Origin: PALSA-612 sp963755155
Lineage (GTDB): Bacteria > Actinomycetota > Thermoleophilia > Gaiellales > Gaiellaceae
NCBI GenBank assembly: GCA_963755155.1
Contig: CAVWIV010000004.1
Location: 330,112 to 394,111, forward strand
Direction: 5' to 3'
Length of the DNA stretch: 64,000 nt
The translations under genes were made by a program, and so were the position numbers. How positions within the stretch are numbered: position 1 is the first letter of the stretch; each line of letters begins with the position of its first letter. The notes under the pieces were generated by a model. That model ran no database searches. It saw only the letters and a list, made by a program, of their open reading frames with translations, and was not told the origin of the DNA. Shown here piece after piece: positions 33,883 through 43,643 of the stretch.

Positions 33883-36260
33883 ATGAGCGACTCGTTGCAG
33901 CGCGACGTCCTGCCCATCCCCGACAGGCCGTACGAGGGGGAGCTGCCGCTCGACGCGAAGGACCCCGAGCGCGACGTTCCCGCCGATCGAGCCGTTGCGA
34001 CCGCCGGAGGGGGCGCCGAACGTCGTCGTCGTGCTCCTCGACGACGTCGGCTTCGCTGCCTCGAGCGCCTTCGGCGGGCCGTGCTCGACGCCGACGGCCG
34101 AGCGACTCGCCGCGGACGGTCTGAAGTACAACCGCTTCCACACGACGGCGCTCTGCTCGCCGACGCGGCAGGCGTTGCTGACCGGCCGGAACCACCACGC
34201 GGTGGGCATGGGCGGCATCACGGAGATCGCGACCTCGGCGCCGGGCTACAACTCGATCCGACCCAACACTGCGGCGCCGCTCGCAGAGACGCTCCGGCTG
34301 AACGGCTACTCGACCGCGCAGTTCGGGAAGTGCCACGAAGTGCCGGTCTGGGAGACGAGCCCGATGGGGCCGTTCGACGCCTGGCCGACAGGGGGCGGGG
34401 GCTTCGAGCACTTCTACGGCTTCGTCGGCGGCGAGACGAACCAGTACTACGCCGGCGCTCTACGAGGGACACAACGCCCATCGAGCCCGAGCAGACGGCC
34501 GAGGAGGGTTACCACTTCACCGAGGACATGACCGACCAGGCGATCGACGTGGATCCGCCAGCAGAAGTCGCTCATGCCCGACAAGCCGTTCTTCGTCTAC
34601 TTCGCGCCGGGAGCGACCCACGCGCCGCACCACGTGCCGCCGGAGTGGTCGGACAAGTACAAGGGCCAGTTCGACGACGGGTGGGACGCCCTGCGCGAGC
34701 GGACGCTTCGAACGGCAGAAGGAGCTCGGGGTCGTGCCGTCCGACGCGGAGCTGACCGAGCGTCCCGACGAGATCCCTGCATGGGATGACATGCCGGATG
34801 ACCTGAAGCCCGTGCTCGCGCGTCAGATGGAGGTCTACGCCGGCTTCCTCGAGCACACCGACCACCACGTCGGGCCGACTCATCGACGCGCTCGAGGACC
34901 TCGAGGTCCTCGAGGACACGCTCGTCTACTACATCATCGGCGACAACGGCGCGTCGGCGGAGGGAACGCCGAACGGCTGACTTCAACGAGATCGCGATCC
35001 TCAACGGCGCGATCGGGCTCGAGACGACCGAGTTCATGGTCTCGAGGATCGACGACTTCGGCACGCCCGACGCATACAACCACTACGCGGTCGGCTGGGC
35101 ACACGCTATGGACACGCCGTACCAGTGGACGAAGCAGATCGCGTCGCACTGGGGCGGAGTCCGCAACGGGACGATCGTGCACTGGCCCAATGGCTTCAAG
35201 GCGAGGGGAGAGGTCCGCTCGCAGTTCCACCACGTGATCGACGTCGCGCCGACCGTGCTCGAGGCGGCCGGACTTGCCGCACCCGACGTCCGTCGACGGC
35301 GTCGAGCAGCATGCCGATGGACGGTGTCTCCATGGCGTACTCGTTCGACGACGCCGGTGAAGCTGAGCGCCGGACGACGCAGTACTTCGAGATGTTCTGC
35401 AACCGCGGCATCTACCACGAGGGCTGGACTGCGCGTGACGCGCCACAGCATACCGTGGAAGGCGACCCGGAGATGCCGGCGTTCGACGACGACGTCTGGG
35501 AGCTCTACGGCGCCCGACGACTGGACACAGGCGCACGACCTCGCGGCGGAGCAGCCGGAGAAGCTCGCCGAGCTGCAGCAGCTCTTCCTCGACGAGGCGC
35601 GGAAGTACAACGTGCTGCCACTCGACGACCGGCGCTTCGAGCGCTTCAACGCCGACCTCGCCGGACGCCCCGAGCTCGTCCGCGGCAACTCACAGCTGCT
35701 CTTCGGCGGCATGAGCCGTCTCTCCGAGAACACGGTCGATCAACATCAAGAACAAGTCGCACGCCGATCACGGCGCAGGTCGACGTGCCGGAGGCGGCGC
35801 GAACGGCGTCATCATTTCGCAGGGCGGGGCTTCGGCGGCTGTCGCGCTCTACGCGAAGGACGGCAAGCCGACGTACTGCTACAACCTCCTCGGTCTGCAG
35901 CGCTTCAAGGTCTAAGGCGACTCGCCGATCCCGGCGGGCGAGCACCAGGTCCGCATGGAGTTCGCCTACGACGGCGGCGGCCTGGCCAAGGGCGGTACGT
36001 CACGCTCTTCGTCGACGGCGAACAAGGTCGGCGCAGGGTCGCGTCGAGGGCACGGTGCCGATGCTCTTCTCCGCCGACGAGACGACCGACGTCGGCTCGC
36101 GACACCGGCGACGCCCGTCAGCGACGACTACGCGCGGCGCGACAGCGCCTTCAACGGCCGCGTCGAGTGGGTGCAGATCGACATCGACGAGGCGGCCGAA
36201 GACGTCGACCACCTGATCTCACCCGAGGAGCGCCTGCGCATCGCGATGGCGCGGCAGTAG
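33883..36260 (+). CDS. Arylsulfatase, multiply frameshifted
   Basis: At least eight frame changes join to one large type I sulfatase. PPEGAPNVVVVLLDDVGFA gives the first metal aspartates, ALCSPTRQALLTG is the C-x-P-x-R motif whose cysteine becomes formylglycine, and FEHFYGFVGGETNQYYA, LVYYIIGDNGASAEG and APTVLEAAGL follow in order. The enzyme hydrolyses sulfate esters. GGAGGATCA precedes the ATG. A formylglycine-generating enzyme gene lies 0.8 kb downstream, which supports function. An apparent in-frame TAA near 35,915 fits sequence error; a decaying gene cannot be excluded. Confidence 0.85.
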
Positions 36261-36296
36261 GCATGATCAGGACGAACACAACAAGGGAGGACACAG

Positions 36297-36743
36297 ATGG
36301 GAAGTGAGATCGGCCCGGTCGACTACATGGTCGTTTCGTTTCCGGGCAACCAGTTCAAGGGCGAGATCGCTCCGGCGCTCGCCGACCTCGTCGACGCGGG
36401 CACGATTCGCATCATCGACATCGCCTTCGTCGGCAAGGACGCGAACGGTGACACGGTCGCGTTCGAGCTCACGGAGCTCGATCCCGAAGTCCAGAAGGGT
36501 CTCGACAACCTCGGCATCGAGGTCGAAGGCCTCTTCAACGAGGACGACCTGAAGGACGCGGGGGATGCCCTCGAGCCGAACTCGTCGGCCGCGCTCCTCG
36601 TCTGGGAGAACGTCTGGGCGCGGGACGTCAAGCAGGCGCTCCTGAACGCGGGTGGTGAGCTCGTCGCGTTCGAGCGGCTGCCGCACGAGGTCGTGAAGGC
36701 AGCCCGCGAGTGGGCCCTCGAGGCCGCTGGAAAGGAGAGCTGA
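36297..36743 (+). CDS. DUF6325/DUF1269-like cytoplasmic protein
   Basis: 148 residues with an alpha/beta pattern beginning IGPVDYMVVSFPGNQFKGEIAPALADLVDAG; this matches a small actinobacterial family that I recall as DUF6325, related to DUF1269. No catalytic motif. A GGGAGG-type ribosome site is upstream. It is placed between the sulfatase and a SHOCT protein and immediately upstream of the latter (one-base gap), so the three are likely co-expressed. Function unknown. Confidence 0.7.
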   Translation: MGSEIGPVDYMVVSFPGNQFKGEIAPALADLVDAGTIRIIDIAFVGKDANGDTVAFELTELDPEVQKGLDNLGIEVEGLFNEDDLKDAGDALEPNSSAALLVWENVWARDVKQALLNAGGELVAFERLPHEVVKAAREWALEAAGKES

Positions 36744-36744
36744 G

Positions 36745-37026
36745 ATGATCGGAAGACGAGGTCCAGGGTTGGTGCGTATGGCCGCCAGCACGGCAGTCAT
36801 CGCCGGCACGGCCGGCGCAGTCCGCCACCGGCAGGATCAGAAGTACGCGGCGCAGGACCAGGCCGCCTACGACCAGCAGATGGCCGCGCAGGCGGCTGCG
36901 GCACCGGCCGCTCCGGCCGAGGCCGACTACACCGCCGAGCTGGAGCAGCTCGCACAGCTGAAGAACCAGGGCATCCTCACGGACGAGGAGTTCGAGGCGA
37001 AGAAGAAGCAGATCCTCGGGATCTGA
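36745..37026 (+). CDS. SHOCT-domain small protein
   Basis: 93 residues: an N-terminal hydrophobic segment (about 10-25), a Gln/Ala-rich linker, and a C-terminal SHOCT domain (LEQLAQLKNQGILTDEEFEAKKKQIL). It repeats the architecture of the 33,436 gene, giving two SHOCT proteins around the sulfatase. Role unknown; SHOCT proteins often accompany envelope or stress functions. Confidence 0.75.
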   Translation: MIGRRGPGLVRMAASTAVIAGTAGAVRHRQDQKYAAQDQAAYDQQMAAQAAAAPAAPAEADYTAELEQLAQLKNQGILTDEEFEAKKKQILGI

Positions 37027-37028
37027 CC

Positions 37029-37914
37029 GTGGATCACCTTGCGGGCCCTCCTGACCGGGAGGGCCCAGCGACCTGGGTGCCCGGAGGGTCATTCCTCATG
37101 GGCTCGGAGGACTTCTATCCGGAGGAGCGGCCTGTTCGCGAGGTCGCGGTGGACGGGTTCTGGATCGACCCCCACCAGGTCACCGTCGCCGAGTTCCGCG
37201 ACTTCGTCTCGGTAACCGGCTACCGGACGGTCGCGGAGCGGCGCCCCGACCCCGAGGAGTTTCCCGGCGTCGACCCCGCGAAGCTCGTGCCAGGGTCGCT
37301 CGTCTTCCGCAAGACAACGGGGCCGGTCGACCTCGAACGACTACTTCGCGTGGTGGGACTACGTGCCCGGTGCGTATTGGGAGCGAGCGGGGGGAGGCGA
37401 CAACCATCCGGTGGTGCACGTCGCGTACGAGGACGCCGCGGCCTATGCCGCCTGGGCCGGCAAGGACCTGCCGACAGAAGCCGAGTGGGAGTACGCGGCG
37501 CGTGGCGGGCTCGACGGCGCGGCCTTCACATGGGGGGACGAGGACGTCCAGGACAGCCGGCCGGCCGCAAACACCTGGCAGGGCGAGTTCCCGTGGCGGA
37601 ACAGCGAGCTCGACGGCTACGAGGGTACGTCGCCAGTCGGCAGCTTCCCGCCGAACGGCTTCGGGCTCTTCGACATGGCCGGGAACGTCTGGGAGTGGAC
37701 GACGGACTTCTTTACGCTGGGCGCGACGGGCTCACCGTGCTGCGCCCCGCAGATGGCACTGCCAGGCGAGAACGTCCCGCGCCGCGTGATCAAGGGCGGC
37801 TCGCACCTTTGCGCCGCGAACTACTGCCTGCGCTACCGGCCGGCGGCGCGGCAGGCGGAGACCGTCGACACGTCGACGAGCCACATCGGCTTCCGCTGCG
37901 TCGTTCGCCCGTGA
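37029..37914 (+). CDS. Formylglycine-generating enzyme (SUMF1 family, one frameshift)
   Basis: About 295 residues in two frames, joined at an extra base near 37,333 within VDLNDYFAWWDYV. The core motifs WVPGGSFLMGSEDFYPEE, LPTEAEWEYAARGG, GNVWEWTTDFF and GGSHLCAANYCLRYRPAARQ are typical of FGE; the last contains the two active-site cysteines. FGE oxidises the sulfatase C-x-P-x-R cysteine to formylglycine. It lies two bases after the SHOCT gene and in the same direction as the sulfatase, so they plausibly form one unit. Confidence 0.9.
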
Positions 37915-37930
37915 GCGCTCCAGGTTGCAA

Positions 37931-37948
37931 GACGGCCCGGGGGCCGTC
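37931..37948 (+). terminator. Hairpin after the formylglycine-enzyme gene
   Basis: GACGGCC and GGCCGTC form a seven-base stem with loop CGGG, 16 bases past the enzyme stop; no T-run is seen. It probably ends the sulfatase-cluster transcript. Confidence 0.5.
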
Positions 37949-37960
37949 AGTGTTCCCGCG

Positions 37961-39062
37961 ATGACGGACGCAACTCCCCCCGGCAGGCGACGCGCGCACG
38001 CTCGCCGTCACGATTACCCTGCGGACGTTCGTCTACGGTCTGGCGGCCGTCGGCCTCGCGGTTGCCGTCGCCACCGTCGCCAATGCGCTCCTGCTCGTCT
38101 TCCTCGGGGTCTTCCTCGGCCTCGTCGCGGAAGCTCCGACGCAGCTCCTCATGCGCAAGACCCGCCTCGGGCGCGGAATGGCGGGGACGATCGTCGTGCT
38201 CGGCGCGCTCGTGGCCGTCACGCTGCTCGCCCTCATCCTCGTCACGCCGCTCGTCCGCTCGGTCGTCGAGTACGTGCAGTCGTCGCCGGACCTCGTCGAG
38301 AACCTCCGCGACGACGGCATCCTCTCGCCCGCCGGTGACACGGAGGCCGCCGACACGGTGCAGTCGGGCGCCGACAAGGCGGCGGCCGAGGTTCCCGAGA
38401 CCGTGTCCGGCCTACTCGGTGTCGCGGGGAACTTCTTCTCGGTCGCCCTCGCAATCTTCACGGTGACGTTCGTCGCCCTCTTCTTCCTTTCCGACGTCGC
38501 CAAGCTCAAGCAGGCCCTGGCGAGCGTGCTCATGCCGAAGACGGGCGATCGCGTTCTCGCGACCTGGGACAACATCACGTTCTCCGTATCAAGGTGGGCG
38601 ATCGGCGCTGTGACGATCGCGGCGATCGCGGGCACCGTGCAGGGTGGTACCGCGTACCTCCTGGGCTCGAGCTACGCGCTCGCCCTCGGCATCATCGCCG
38701 CGCTGCTCGACCTGATCCCGAACATCGGCGCGACGATGGCCGGCTTCATCCTGGGCCTCACGCTCCTGGCGGAGGAGGGATTGACCGCGGCGCTCATCAT
38801 GGTTGGCGTCGTCCTCGTCTACCAGCAGATCGAGAACAACATCCTCTCGCCGACGATCTACGGCAAAGCTGTCGACCTCTCGGCGTTTTTTATCATCACC
38901 GCGGTCACGCTCTTCGGCGCGCTGCTCGGCGTGCTCGGGGCGCTCGTGGCCGTGCCTCTGGCCGCATCGACACAGCTCGTCCTTCGTGAGGTGACGAAGG
39001 CGAGGCGCGAGCACGTGGCCGCGGCTCGGGCGGCGGTCGGACAGATTGGTGGGCCGACATGA
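37961..39062 (+). CDS. AI-2E family membrane transporter (one frameshift)
   Basis: About 366 residues with eight or so membrane helices. The N-terminus MTDATPP is joined after an indel in a run of C residues near 37,980 to TLAVTITLRTFVYGLAAVG. The C-terminal half with LLDLIPNIGATMAGF, YQQIENNILSPTIYG and GALVAVPLAAS is the AI-2E signature. Family members export small molecules or ions (some are Na+/H+ antiporters); AI-2 transport itself is not implied. The stop overlaps the following gene by four bases (ATGA). Confidence 0.85.
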
Positions 39063-40168
39063 GCGCGGTCACCGCGACCTCCCCAGCCCCTCGCCGGCGG
39101 CGGATGACGAAGGTCCTCGCGTGGGTCGCCGGCGTCGCCCTTTTCTGGCTCGTGCTGAACCTCCTCGGCATCGACGTCAGTGGCTGGATCGCGGATCTCT
39201 GGGACCAGATCTCCGCGATCCCCAAGGGCTACCTCGTCGCTGCGCTGTCCTTCCAGACGTTGCAGACGTTCTTCGCCGGGCTCTCGTACTACGGAATCCT
39301 GAAGTTCGCCTACAAGGACGAGGTCACGCTCTGGCCGATCATCGCCGCCTACGCCGTCGGCGTGGCGATGAACGGCTTCCTGCCCGCCAACATGGGGACG
39401 TTCGTGACGCTGCTGATGTTCGTCGCCATCATCCCCTCCTGCAACGTCGGCGGCGCGATCGCGGCGTACATCGTGCAGAAGATCTTCTTCACGATCGCCG
39501 GCACGTTCGTCTACCTCTACATGTTCCTCAGCGTCCCGGGAGCGTTCGACGTCAGCTTCGGCGGGAACCTCAAGGCGTACCCGTGGCTCACGGTCCTGAT
39601 CATCGTGGGCGGGGCCATGTTGATCATGATCGTCGGCCGACTGCTCTGGTCGAAGGTCAAGAAGCTCTGGGAGCAGGCCAAGGAGGGCGGCGCCATCCTC
39701 GGGGAGCCGAAGACGTATCTCAAGAAGGCATTCCTGCCGTCGTTTCTATCCTGGTGTTGCAAGATCGTCGTGACCGGGATCTTCCTCGCTGCGTTTGCCA
39801 TTCCGGTGACGTTCAACTCGATCATGTGGGTCTTCGGCTCGGGGTCGCTCGCTAGCGTCGCGTCGTTCACACCGGGCGCCGTCGGCGTCACGCAGGCGAC
39901 GAATGCGCTCGCTCTGGACGCATGCTGTGACGTGCCGAAGTCGACCGCCGTGGACTACTCGACGGCGCAGCAGCTGATCACGACGGCGTGGAACCAGGTC
40001 GTCGCGCTCGTCCTCACCGTCCTCATCTTCGGCTGGACGGGCGGCAAGCAGCTCGTGACGACGTCATACACCGATGCAAAGGCCCAGGCAGCCGACATGA
40101 AGGAGCAGCGGGCGGAGAAGAAAGCGGCGAAGAGAGAGGCGAAGCAACAGCAGCAGCCGCCGGAGTGA
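39059..40168 (+). CDS. YbhN/LPG-synthase transmembrane-domain family protein
   Basis: 369 residues with eight or nine membrane segments and a charged Lys/Glu tail (MKEQRAEKKAAKREAKQQ). The family has flippase-like lipid transporters; GFLPANMGTFVTLLMF and FTPGAVGVTQATNALAL are the most family-like segments. The latter resembles the conserved G-x-x-E/Q region of UPF0104. It starts inside the last codons of the AI-2E gene and ends overlapping the next gene, indicating a tight operon of three membrane proteins. Confidence 0.75.
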   Translation: MSAVTATSPAPRRRRMTKVLAWVAGVALFWLVLNLLGIDVSGWIADLWDQISAIPKGYLVAALSFQTLQTFFAGLSYYGILKFAYKDEVTLWPIIAAYAVGVAMNGFLPANMGTFVTLLMFVAIIPSCNVGGAIAAYIVQKIFFTIAGTFVYLYMFLSVPGAFDVSFGGNLKAYPWLTVLIIVGGAMLIMIVGRLLWSKVKKLWEQAKEGGAILGEPKTYLKKAFLPSFLSWCCKIVVTGIFLAAFAIPVTFNSIMWVFGSGSLASVASFTPGAVGVTQATNALALDACCDVPKSTAVDYSTAQQLITTAWNQVVALVLTVLIFGWTGGKQLVTTSYTDAKAQAADMKEQRAEKKAAKREAKQQQQPPE

Positions 40169-40836
40169 GCTGGGTCTACGCAGAGGTCGTCGCGGTCTCC
40201 CTCGCCGCGATGGTCTCGCCGACGACGCTGACGTTCTGCGTGCTCGCGCTCGTGCTCGGCGACCGGCCGCTGCGCACGGGGCTCCTCTTCTACACCGGCG
40301 CGCTGACCGCCACGCTGGCGGTAGGCGTCGCCGCGGCGTTCGTGCTCGGTGACATCGCGGCAACCGAGACGCCCTCGAGCCCGAAGTCGTGGGTCGCCGT
40401 CGTCAATCTCGCCGCGGGCGGCCTGTTGCTCCTCTGGGTTGCTCGAACGGCCCGGCGCCCGTATGACCCGACGAAGGTTGCGGCGATGGTCGACAGGATG
40501 AGCGGCGTCGTTTCGTCACGGTGGCTCGCCGTGCTCGGCGCGGGCGCCCTGCTTGCGAATCCGGGCATGTTCATCCCCATCGCCCTGAAGGCGATCTCGG
40601 AGACCGACCCGACAACCGCGGGCTACGCAGTGCAGTGGCTGTTCTTCGCGCTCGTCTCGTTGCTGCCGCTGCTGCTGGCGCTCGTGATGCTGCTGGCCGC
40701 TCCCGAGCGGGCGACGGGCGTGCTTCAGCGCGTACGCGCGTGGCTCGAACGACACGCGATGCAGGTCGCGCTCGTGATCGTAGGGTTGCTCGCCCTCTCC
40801 CTCCTCCGCGGCGGCATCGCGGGGCTGACGGGCTAG
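40165..40836 (+). CDS. GAP/Sap family membrane protein
   Basis: 223 residues with six membrane segments, starting GTG within the previous stop (GTGA). The N-terminus VVAVSLAAMVSPTTLTFCVLAL resembles LysE-like exporters, and mycobacterial GAP proteins such as Sap (sulfolipid-1-addressing protein). The family moves cell-envelope lipids or small solutes. It ends convergently with the next minus-strand gene; their stop codons overlap by two bases. Confidence 0.7.
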   Translation: MSWVYAEVVAVSLAAMVSPTTLTFCVLALVLGDRPLRTGLLFYTGALTATLAVGVAAAFVLGDIAATETPSSPKSWVAVVNLAAGGLLLLWVARTARRPYDPTKVAAMVDRMSGVVSSRWLAVLGAGALLANPGMFIPIALKAISETDPTTAGYAVQWLFFALVSLLPLLLALVMLLAAPERATGVLQRVRAWLERHAMQVALVIVGLLALSLLRGGIAGLTG

Positions 40837-41450
40837 ACGGACAGGCTCACCGGGAAGGTCGCGAGCCAGGCGAGCGTCCCGAGAAACACGAGCGAGCCGA
40901 TGGCGATCGCAACAGCGCGCAGGCGCGGTGACTCGAACCTCGTCGAGATGCCCGCGAAGAAGAGCGCCGCCGCGAAGAGCACGACGCACAGCACGTAGTT
41001 CGTCGAGCGCTGGACGTAGTTGCGCACCGACGCCGCGGACAATTCGGCCTCCACGTCGAGGCGATCGGCCTCGGCGGTCGCGGCAAGCCTGTACTGCGGC
41101 ATCGCGAAGGGCGTCAGCGGGGCGTTCGGATTCTTCAGCGGCCTCGTCGCGACCCACGCGTTCACAGCCGGCTTGAACTCCTTCCGGAAGCGGCGGAAGT
41201 AGAACGTCGCCAGCTCCTTCTCCTCACGCACGTACGCGTTCACCCATGCCGTGAACGTCGCCACGTCGACTTCTGTCTGGGCCTGAGCCAGGCCTTGCGC
41301 GCGCGCAGCGTCGATGCGAAGGGCGTTGGTCTTGCCCGCCGCCTTCGCCTGCTCGCCGTTCCACCGGCTCGCCTGGTAACCGCTCCATGCCGTCGCGACC
41401 GTCGCCGCGGCGAGCAGGACCGTGGCAAGCACCTCGAGCCGCGCCTTCAC
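40833..41450 (-). CDS. Membrane protein with three transmembrane segments
   Basis: 205 residues from GTG 41,450 (overlapping the stop of the upstream gene as GTGA). An N-terminal helix (LEVLATVLLAAATVATAW) is followed by an extracytoplasmic or soluble helical region and two C-terminal helices (VLCVVLFAAALFFAG and AVAIAIGSLVFLGTLAWLA). Function not recognised. It is the last gene of a three-gene leftward unit with the DUF4239-like and amidotransferase genes. Confidence 0.7.
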   Translation of the reverse strand: MKARLEVLATVLLAAATVATAWSGYQASRWNGEQAKAAGKTNALRIDAARAQGLAQAQTEVDVATFTAWVNAYVREEKELATFYFRRFRKEFKPAVNAWVATRPLKNPNAPLTPFAMPQYRLAATAEADRLDVEAELSAASVRNYVQRSTNYVLCVVLFAAALFFAGISTRFESPRLRAVAIAIGSLVFLGTLAWLATFPVSLSV

Positions 41451-42268
41451 TGGCGGCGCCCGTCCTCCGTGCACGGCGGCGGCGCCGTCTGCCCGATCGC
41501 GGCGCGGGCCTGCTCGATCGTGTCGAGCATGCGTTCCATCGCGACGGGCTGCAGGCTCCCCGGAGCGGCGCGGTACGGGTTGTCGAGGAAGCCGAGCAGG
41601 AGGAACATCGCGGTGATCACGCTCGCGAGAGAGCCGATGAGCATGCCCTGCGTGACCGCGCCTTCCGCGGGGTCGGCGAAGAACAGCGTGAACACGAAGA
41701 TGACGCCGGCGGCGAAGAGCATGACGATCCACAGAGACGATGGGATGACGCCCTCCGCCCCGTGCGTCCGGTCGCGACGGGCCTCCTCGCGCTCGGACGT
41801 CTGGTCGAGCCACTTCGCGTACGCCGTCTCCTCGGGAAATGTCGTCGGATCGGTCTCGCCGAGCGTGTCGAAGAGGGCCACTCCCCAGGGGTTGAGCGCG
41901 TCGGTGTCTCCGGACTCCATGTCGGGCCACTCCTGATGCACGACGAAGCGCCCGTAGCAGATCAGCTGTCCTCCGAGCGCCTCGCGCGAGCTTGGCGGCA
42001 TGAGCTGCGCCGTCTCGAATTGCTGCACGACGAGGAGCGCCTCTTGCTCGGCGCCGCTCCGGGCCGCGTCGTAGCGCTCGAAGGAGAGGAAGATGACGAA
42101 GCCGAGCAGGATGGCGAAGCCCGCGGCGAGCACGCCGAACACGCCGGCAGCTCGGTCACCGTCCTGGAAGTAACTCCCCTCCGGGGCGCGGCGCCGGACG
42201 AGGAGCATCGCCGCGACCGCCACTGCAGTCACTAGCGCGACGACGAGGATCGCGATGGCGAGGTTCAC
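41447..42268 (-). CDS. DUF4239-like membrane protein
   Basis: 273 residues. Two N-terminal membrane segments, a central hydrophilic domain and two C-terminal segments (LWIVMLFAAGVIFVFTLFFA and LIGSLASVITAMFLLLGFLD-like) match the four-helix bestrophin-like DUF4239 pattern. Its start overlaps the amidotransferase stop by four bases, and its stop overlaps the next gene, so translation is probably coupled. Possibly an ion channel by family analogy; not shown. Confidence 0.65.
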   Translation of the reverse strand: MNLAIAILVVALVTAVAVAAMLLVRRRAPEGSYFQDGDRAAGVFGVLAAGFAILLGFVIFLSFERYDAARSGAEQEALLVVQQFETAQLMPPSSREALGGQLICYGRFVVHQEWPDMESGDTDALNPWGVALFDTLGETDPTTFPEETAYAKWLDQTSEREEARRDRTHGAEGVIPSSLWIVMLFAAGVIFVFTLFFADPAEGAVTQGMLIGSLASVITAMFLLLGFLDNPYRAAPGSLQPVAMERMLDTIEQARAAIGQTAPPPCTEDGRRQ

Positions 42269-43092
42269 GCAGCGGGCCTGAAGGTCAGCAGCTCGTCCTG
42301 GCCGGGCTGCACGATGCCGTAGCTCGACTCCGGCACCTCGTTCCAGGCCCCGGGCAGGTCGCGCAACGGCTCGGAGACGACAAGTCGTGTTTCCTCGTCG
42401 AGATCCTGGATCGTCTCGAGGTCGGGGTAGAGCTCACGCAGCGTGCTCAGACGCGTCGAGTAGAAGAGCGAGCGCGACTTGCCCTCGCTCGAGTAGCGAA
42501 ACGCCCACAACGTCTTGCCGTCGGTCGTCGCGACGGTCATCTGGATCGGGTGCTCGACGCCGTGCTTCCGGCCGACGTCCTCGATGAAGCCGACCGCTCG
42601 CGCAACGGCGGCTGGAGGGTCGTCCTCGAGCCCCATGGTCAAGGCGAGGTAGAAGAACGTCTCCGAGTCGGTCGAGCCCGCGATCGACGAGAACAGCGAG
42701 GGGTCGACTGCGAGCTGGAGCTCCCGCTTCACCTCCTGAAACTGCGCGATCGCCCCGTTGTGCATCCACAGCCAGCGACCGTGGCGAAACGGATGGCAGT
42801 TCGTCCACTGGACGGGCGTGCCGGTCGCCGCACGGATGTGCGCGAAGACGACCCCGGAGCGAACGTGGCCTGCGAGCTCGCGGAGGTTCTGGTCGTTCCA
42901 CGCGGGCTCGACGCTCTTGAACAACGCTGGCACGTCGCTCTCCCCGTACCAGCCGACGCCGAAGCCGTCGCCGTTGGTCGTTGTGGCGCCGAGCTGCGAG
43001 TGCAGGCTCTGGTCGATGAGCGAGTGCACCGGCGTGTAGAGCAGCCGCTCGAGAAGGACGGGAGAACCCGAGTACGCGAGCCAGCGGCACAC
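42265..43092 (-). CDS. Class II glutamine amidotransferase (EgtC/YafJ-like)
   Basis: 275 residues. The start MCRWLAYSG exposes Cys2 as the N-terminal nucleophile after methionine removal. Conserved GDGFGVGWYG, FAHIRAATGT, NCHPF and MHNGAI follow in the order expected for Ntn-type amidotransferases. EgtC-type members remove gamma-glutamyl from the ergothioneine intermediate, but no other egt gene is present, so YafJ-like function is equally possible. It begins a three-gene leftward unit. Confidence 0.9.
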   Translation of the reverse strand: MCRWLAYSGSPVLLERLLYTPVHSLIDQSLHSQLGATTTNGDGFGVGWYGESDVPALFKSVEPAWNDQNLRELAGHVRSGVVFAHIRAATGTPVQWTNCHPFRHGRWLWMHNGAIAQFQEVKRELQLAVDPSLFSSIAGSTDSETFFYLALTMGLEDDPPAAVARAVGFIEDVGRKHGVEHPIQMTVATTDGKTLWAFRYSSEGKSRSLFYSTRLSTLRELYPDLETIQDLDEETRLVVSEPLRDLPGAWNEVPESSYGIVQPGQDELLTFRPAA

Positions 43093-43148
43093 GACCGGTT
43101 CATATCACCGCTCGCGCGTGCGGGGCCCAGGGAAGCAACGCGCGGGCG

Positions 43149-43172
43149 CGGAGCCCCCTCTCGGAGGCTCCG
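43149..43172 (-). terminator. Hairpin downstream of the small membrane gene
   Basis: CGGAGCC and GGCTCCG form a seven-base stem with a ten-base loop, 15 bases past the stop of the DUF7144-like gene on the minus strand. A candidate terminator separating it from the amidotransferase unit. Confidence 0.45.
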
Positions 43173-43186
43173 CACTCCACGCCGAG

Positions 43187-43594
43187 CTACAACCCTGCTC
43201 CGGCTTTAGCCTCGTCCCACCGGACGATCAGCGCGTACAGGATGATGATGTTGAGCGCCACGACGCACAGGCCCCAGAGTGATGTCTGGCCAATGCCGCC
43301 GCTGAAGCCCAACTGGGCGATGAAGTTCGCGCTGACGCCGAGAATGGCGACCCAGCGTGCCCAGCTCGCACCCGACACGAGCCCGTACCCGATGAGCATG
43401 AGCGCGATGCCCCAGATCATCATGATCCAGCCCCAGTCGGAGACGTCCAGTACGAGCGCTCCCTGCGGCGTGAGAACGAAGTACTCGTCGCGGATAATGG
43501 CGACCAGGCCTTGCAAGAAGTCCAGCCCGCCGACGATCATCAAGAGCAGACCGGCAAACGCGACCCAGCCCGCCCAAGCGGCTTTCGAAGCCAC
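43187..43594 (-). CDS. DUF7144-like four-helix membrane protein
   Basis: 135 residues with four membrane segments (about 7-30, 50-68, 72-90, 100-125) and the sequence WGWIMMIWGIALMLIGYGLVSG, which I recall from small actinobacterial membrane proteins (DUF7144). A strong AGGAGG site is upstream. No partner is adjacent, and the role is unknown. Confidence 0.7.
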   Translation of the reverse strand: MASKAAWAGWVAFAGLLLMIVGGLDFLQGLVAIIRDEYFVLTPQGALVLDVSDWGWIMMIWGIALMLIGYGLVSGASWARWVAILGVSANFIAQLGFSGGIGQTSLWGLCVVALNIIILYALIVRWDEAKAGAGL

Positions 43595-43643
43595 ACTTCC
43601 TCCTTCGGTCGATTAGAGGGAGTATGGAACTCCGTGCGGACGA

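Noticed and set aside
33883..36260. Sulfatase as a true pseudogene
   Set aside because: All key residues are kept and the gene lies beside its activating enzyme; neighbouring housekeeping genes carry similar indels, so sequence error is simpler.
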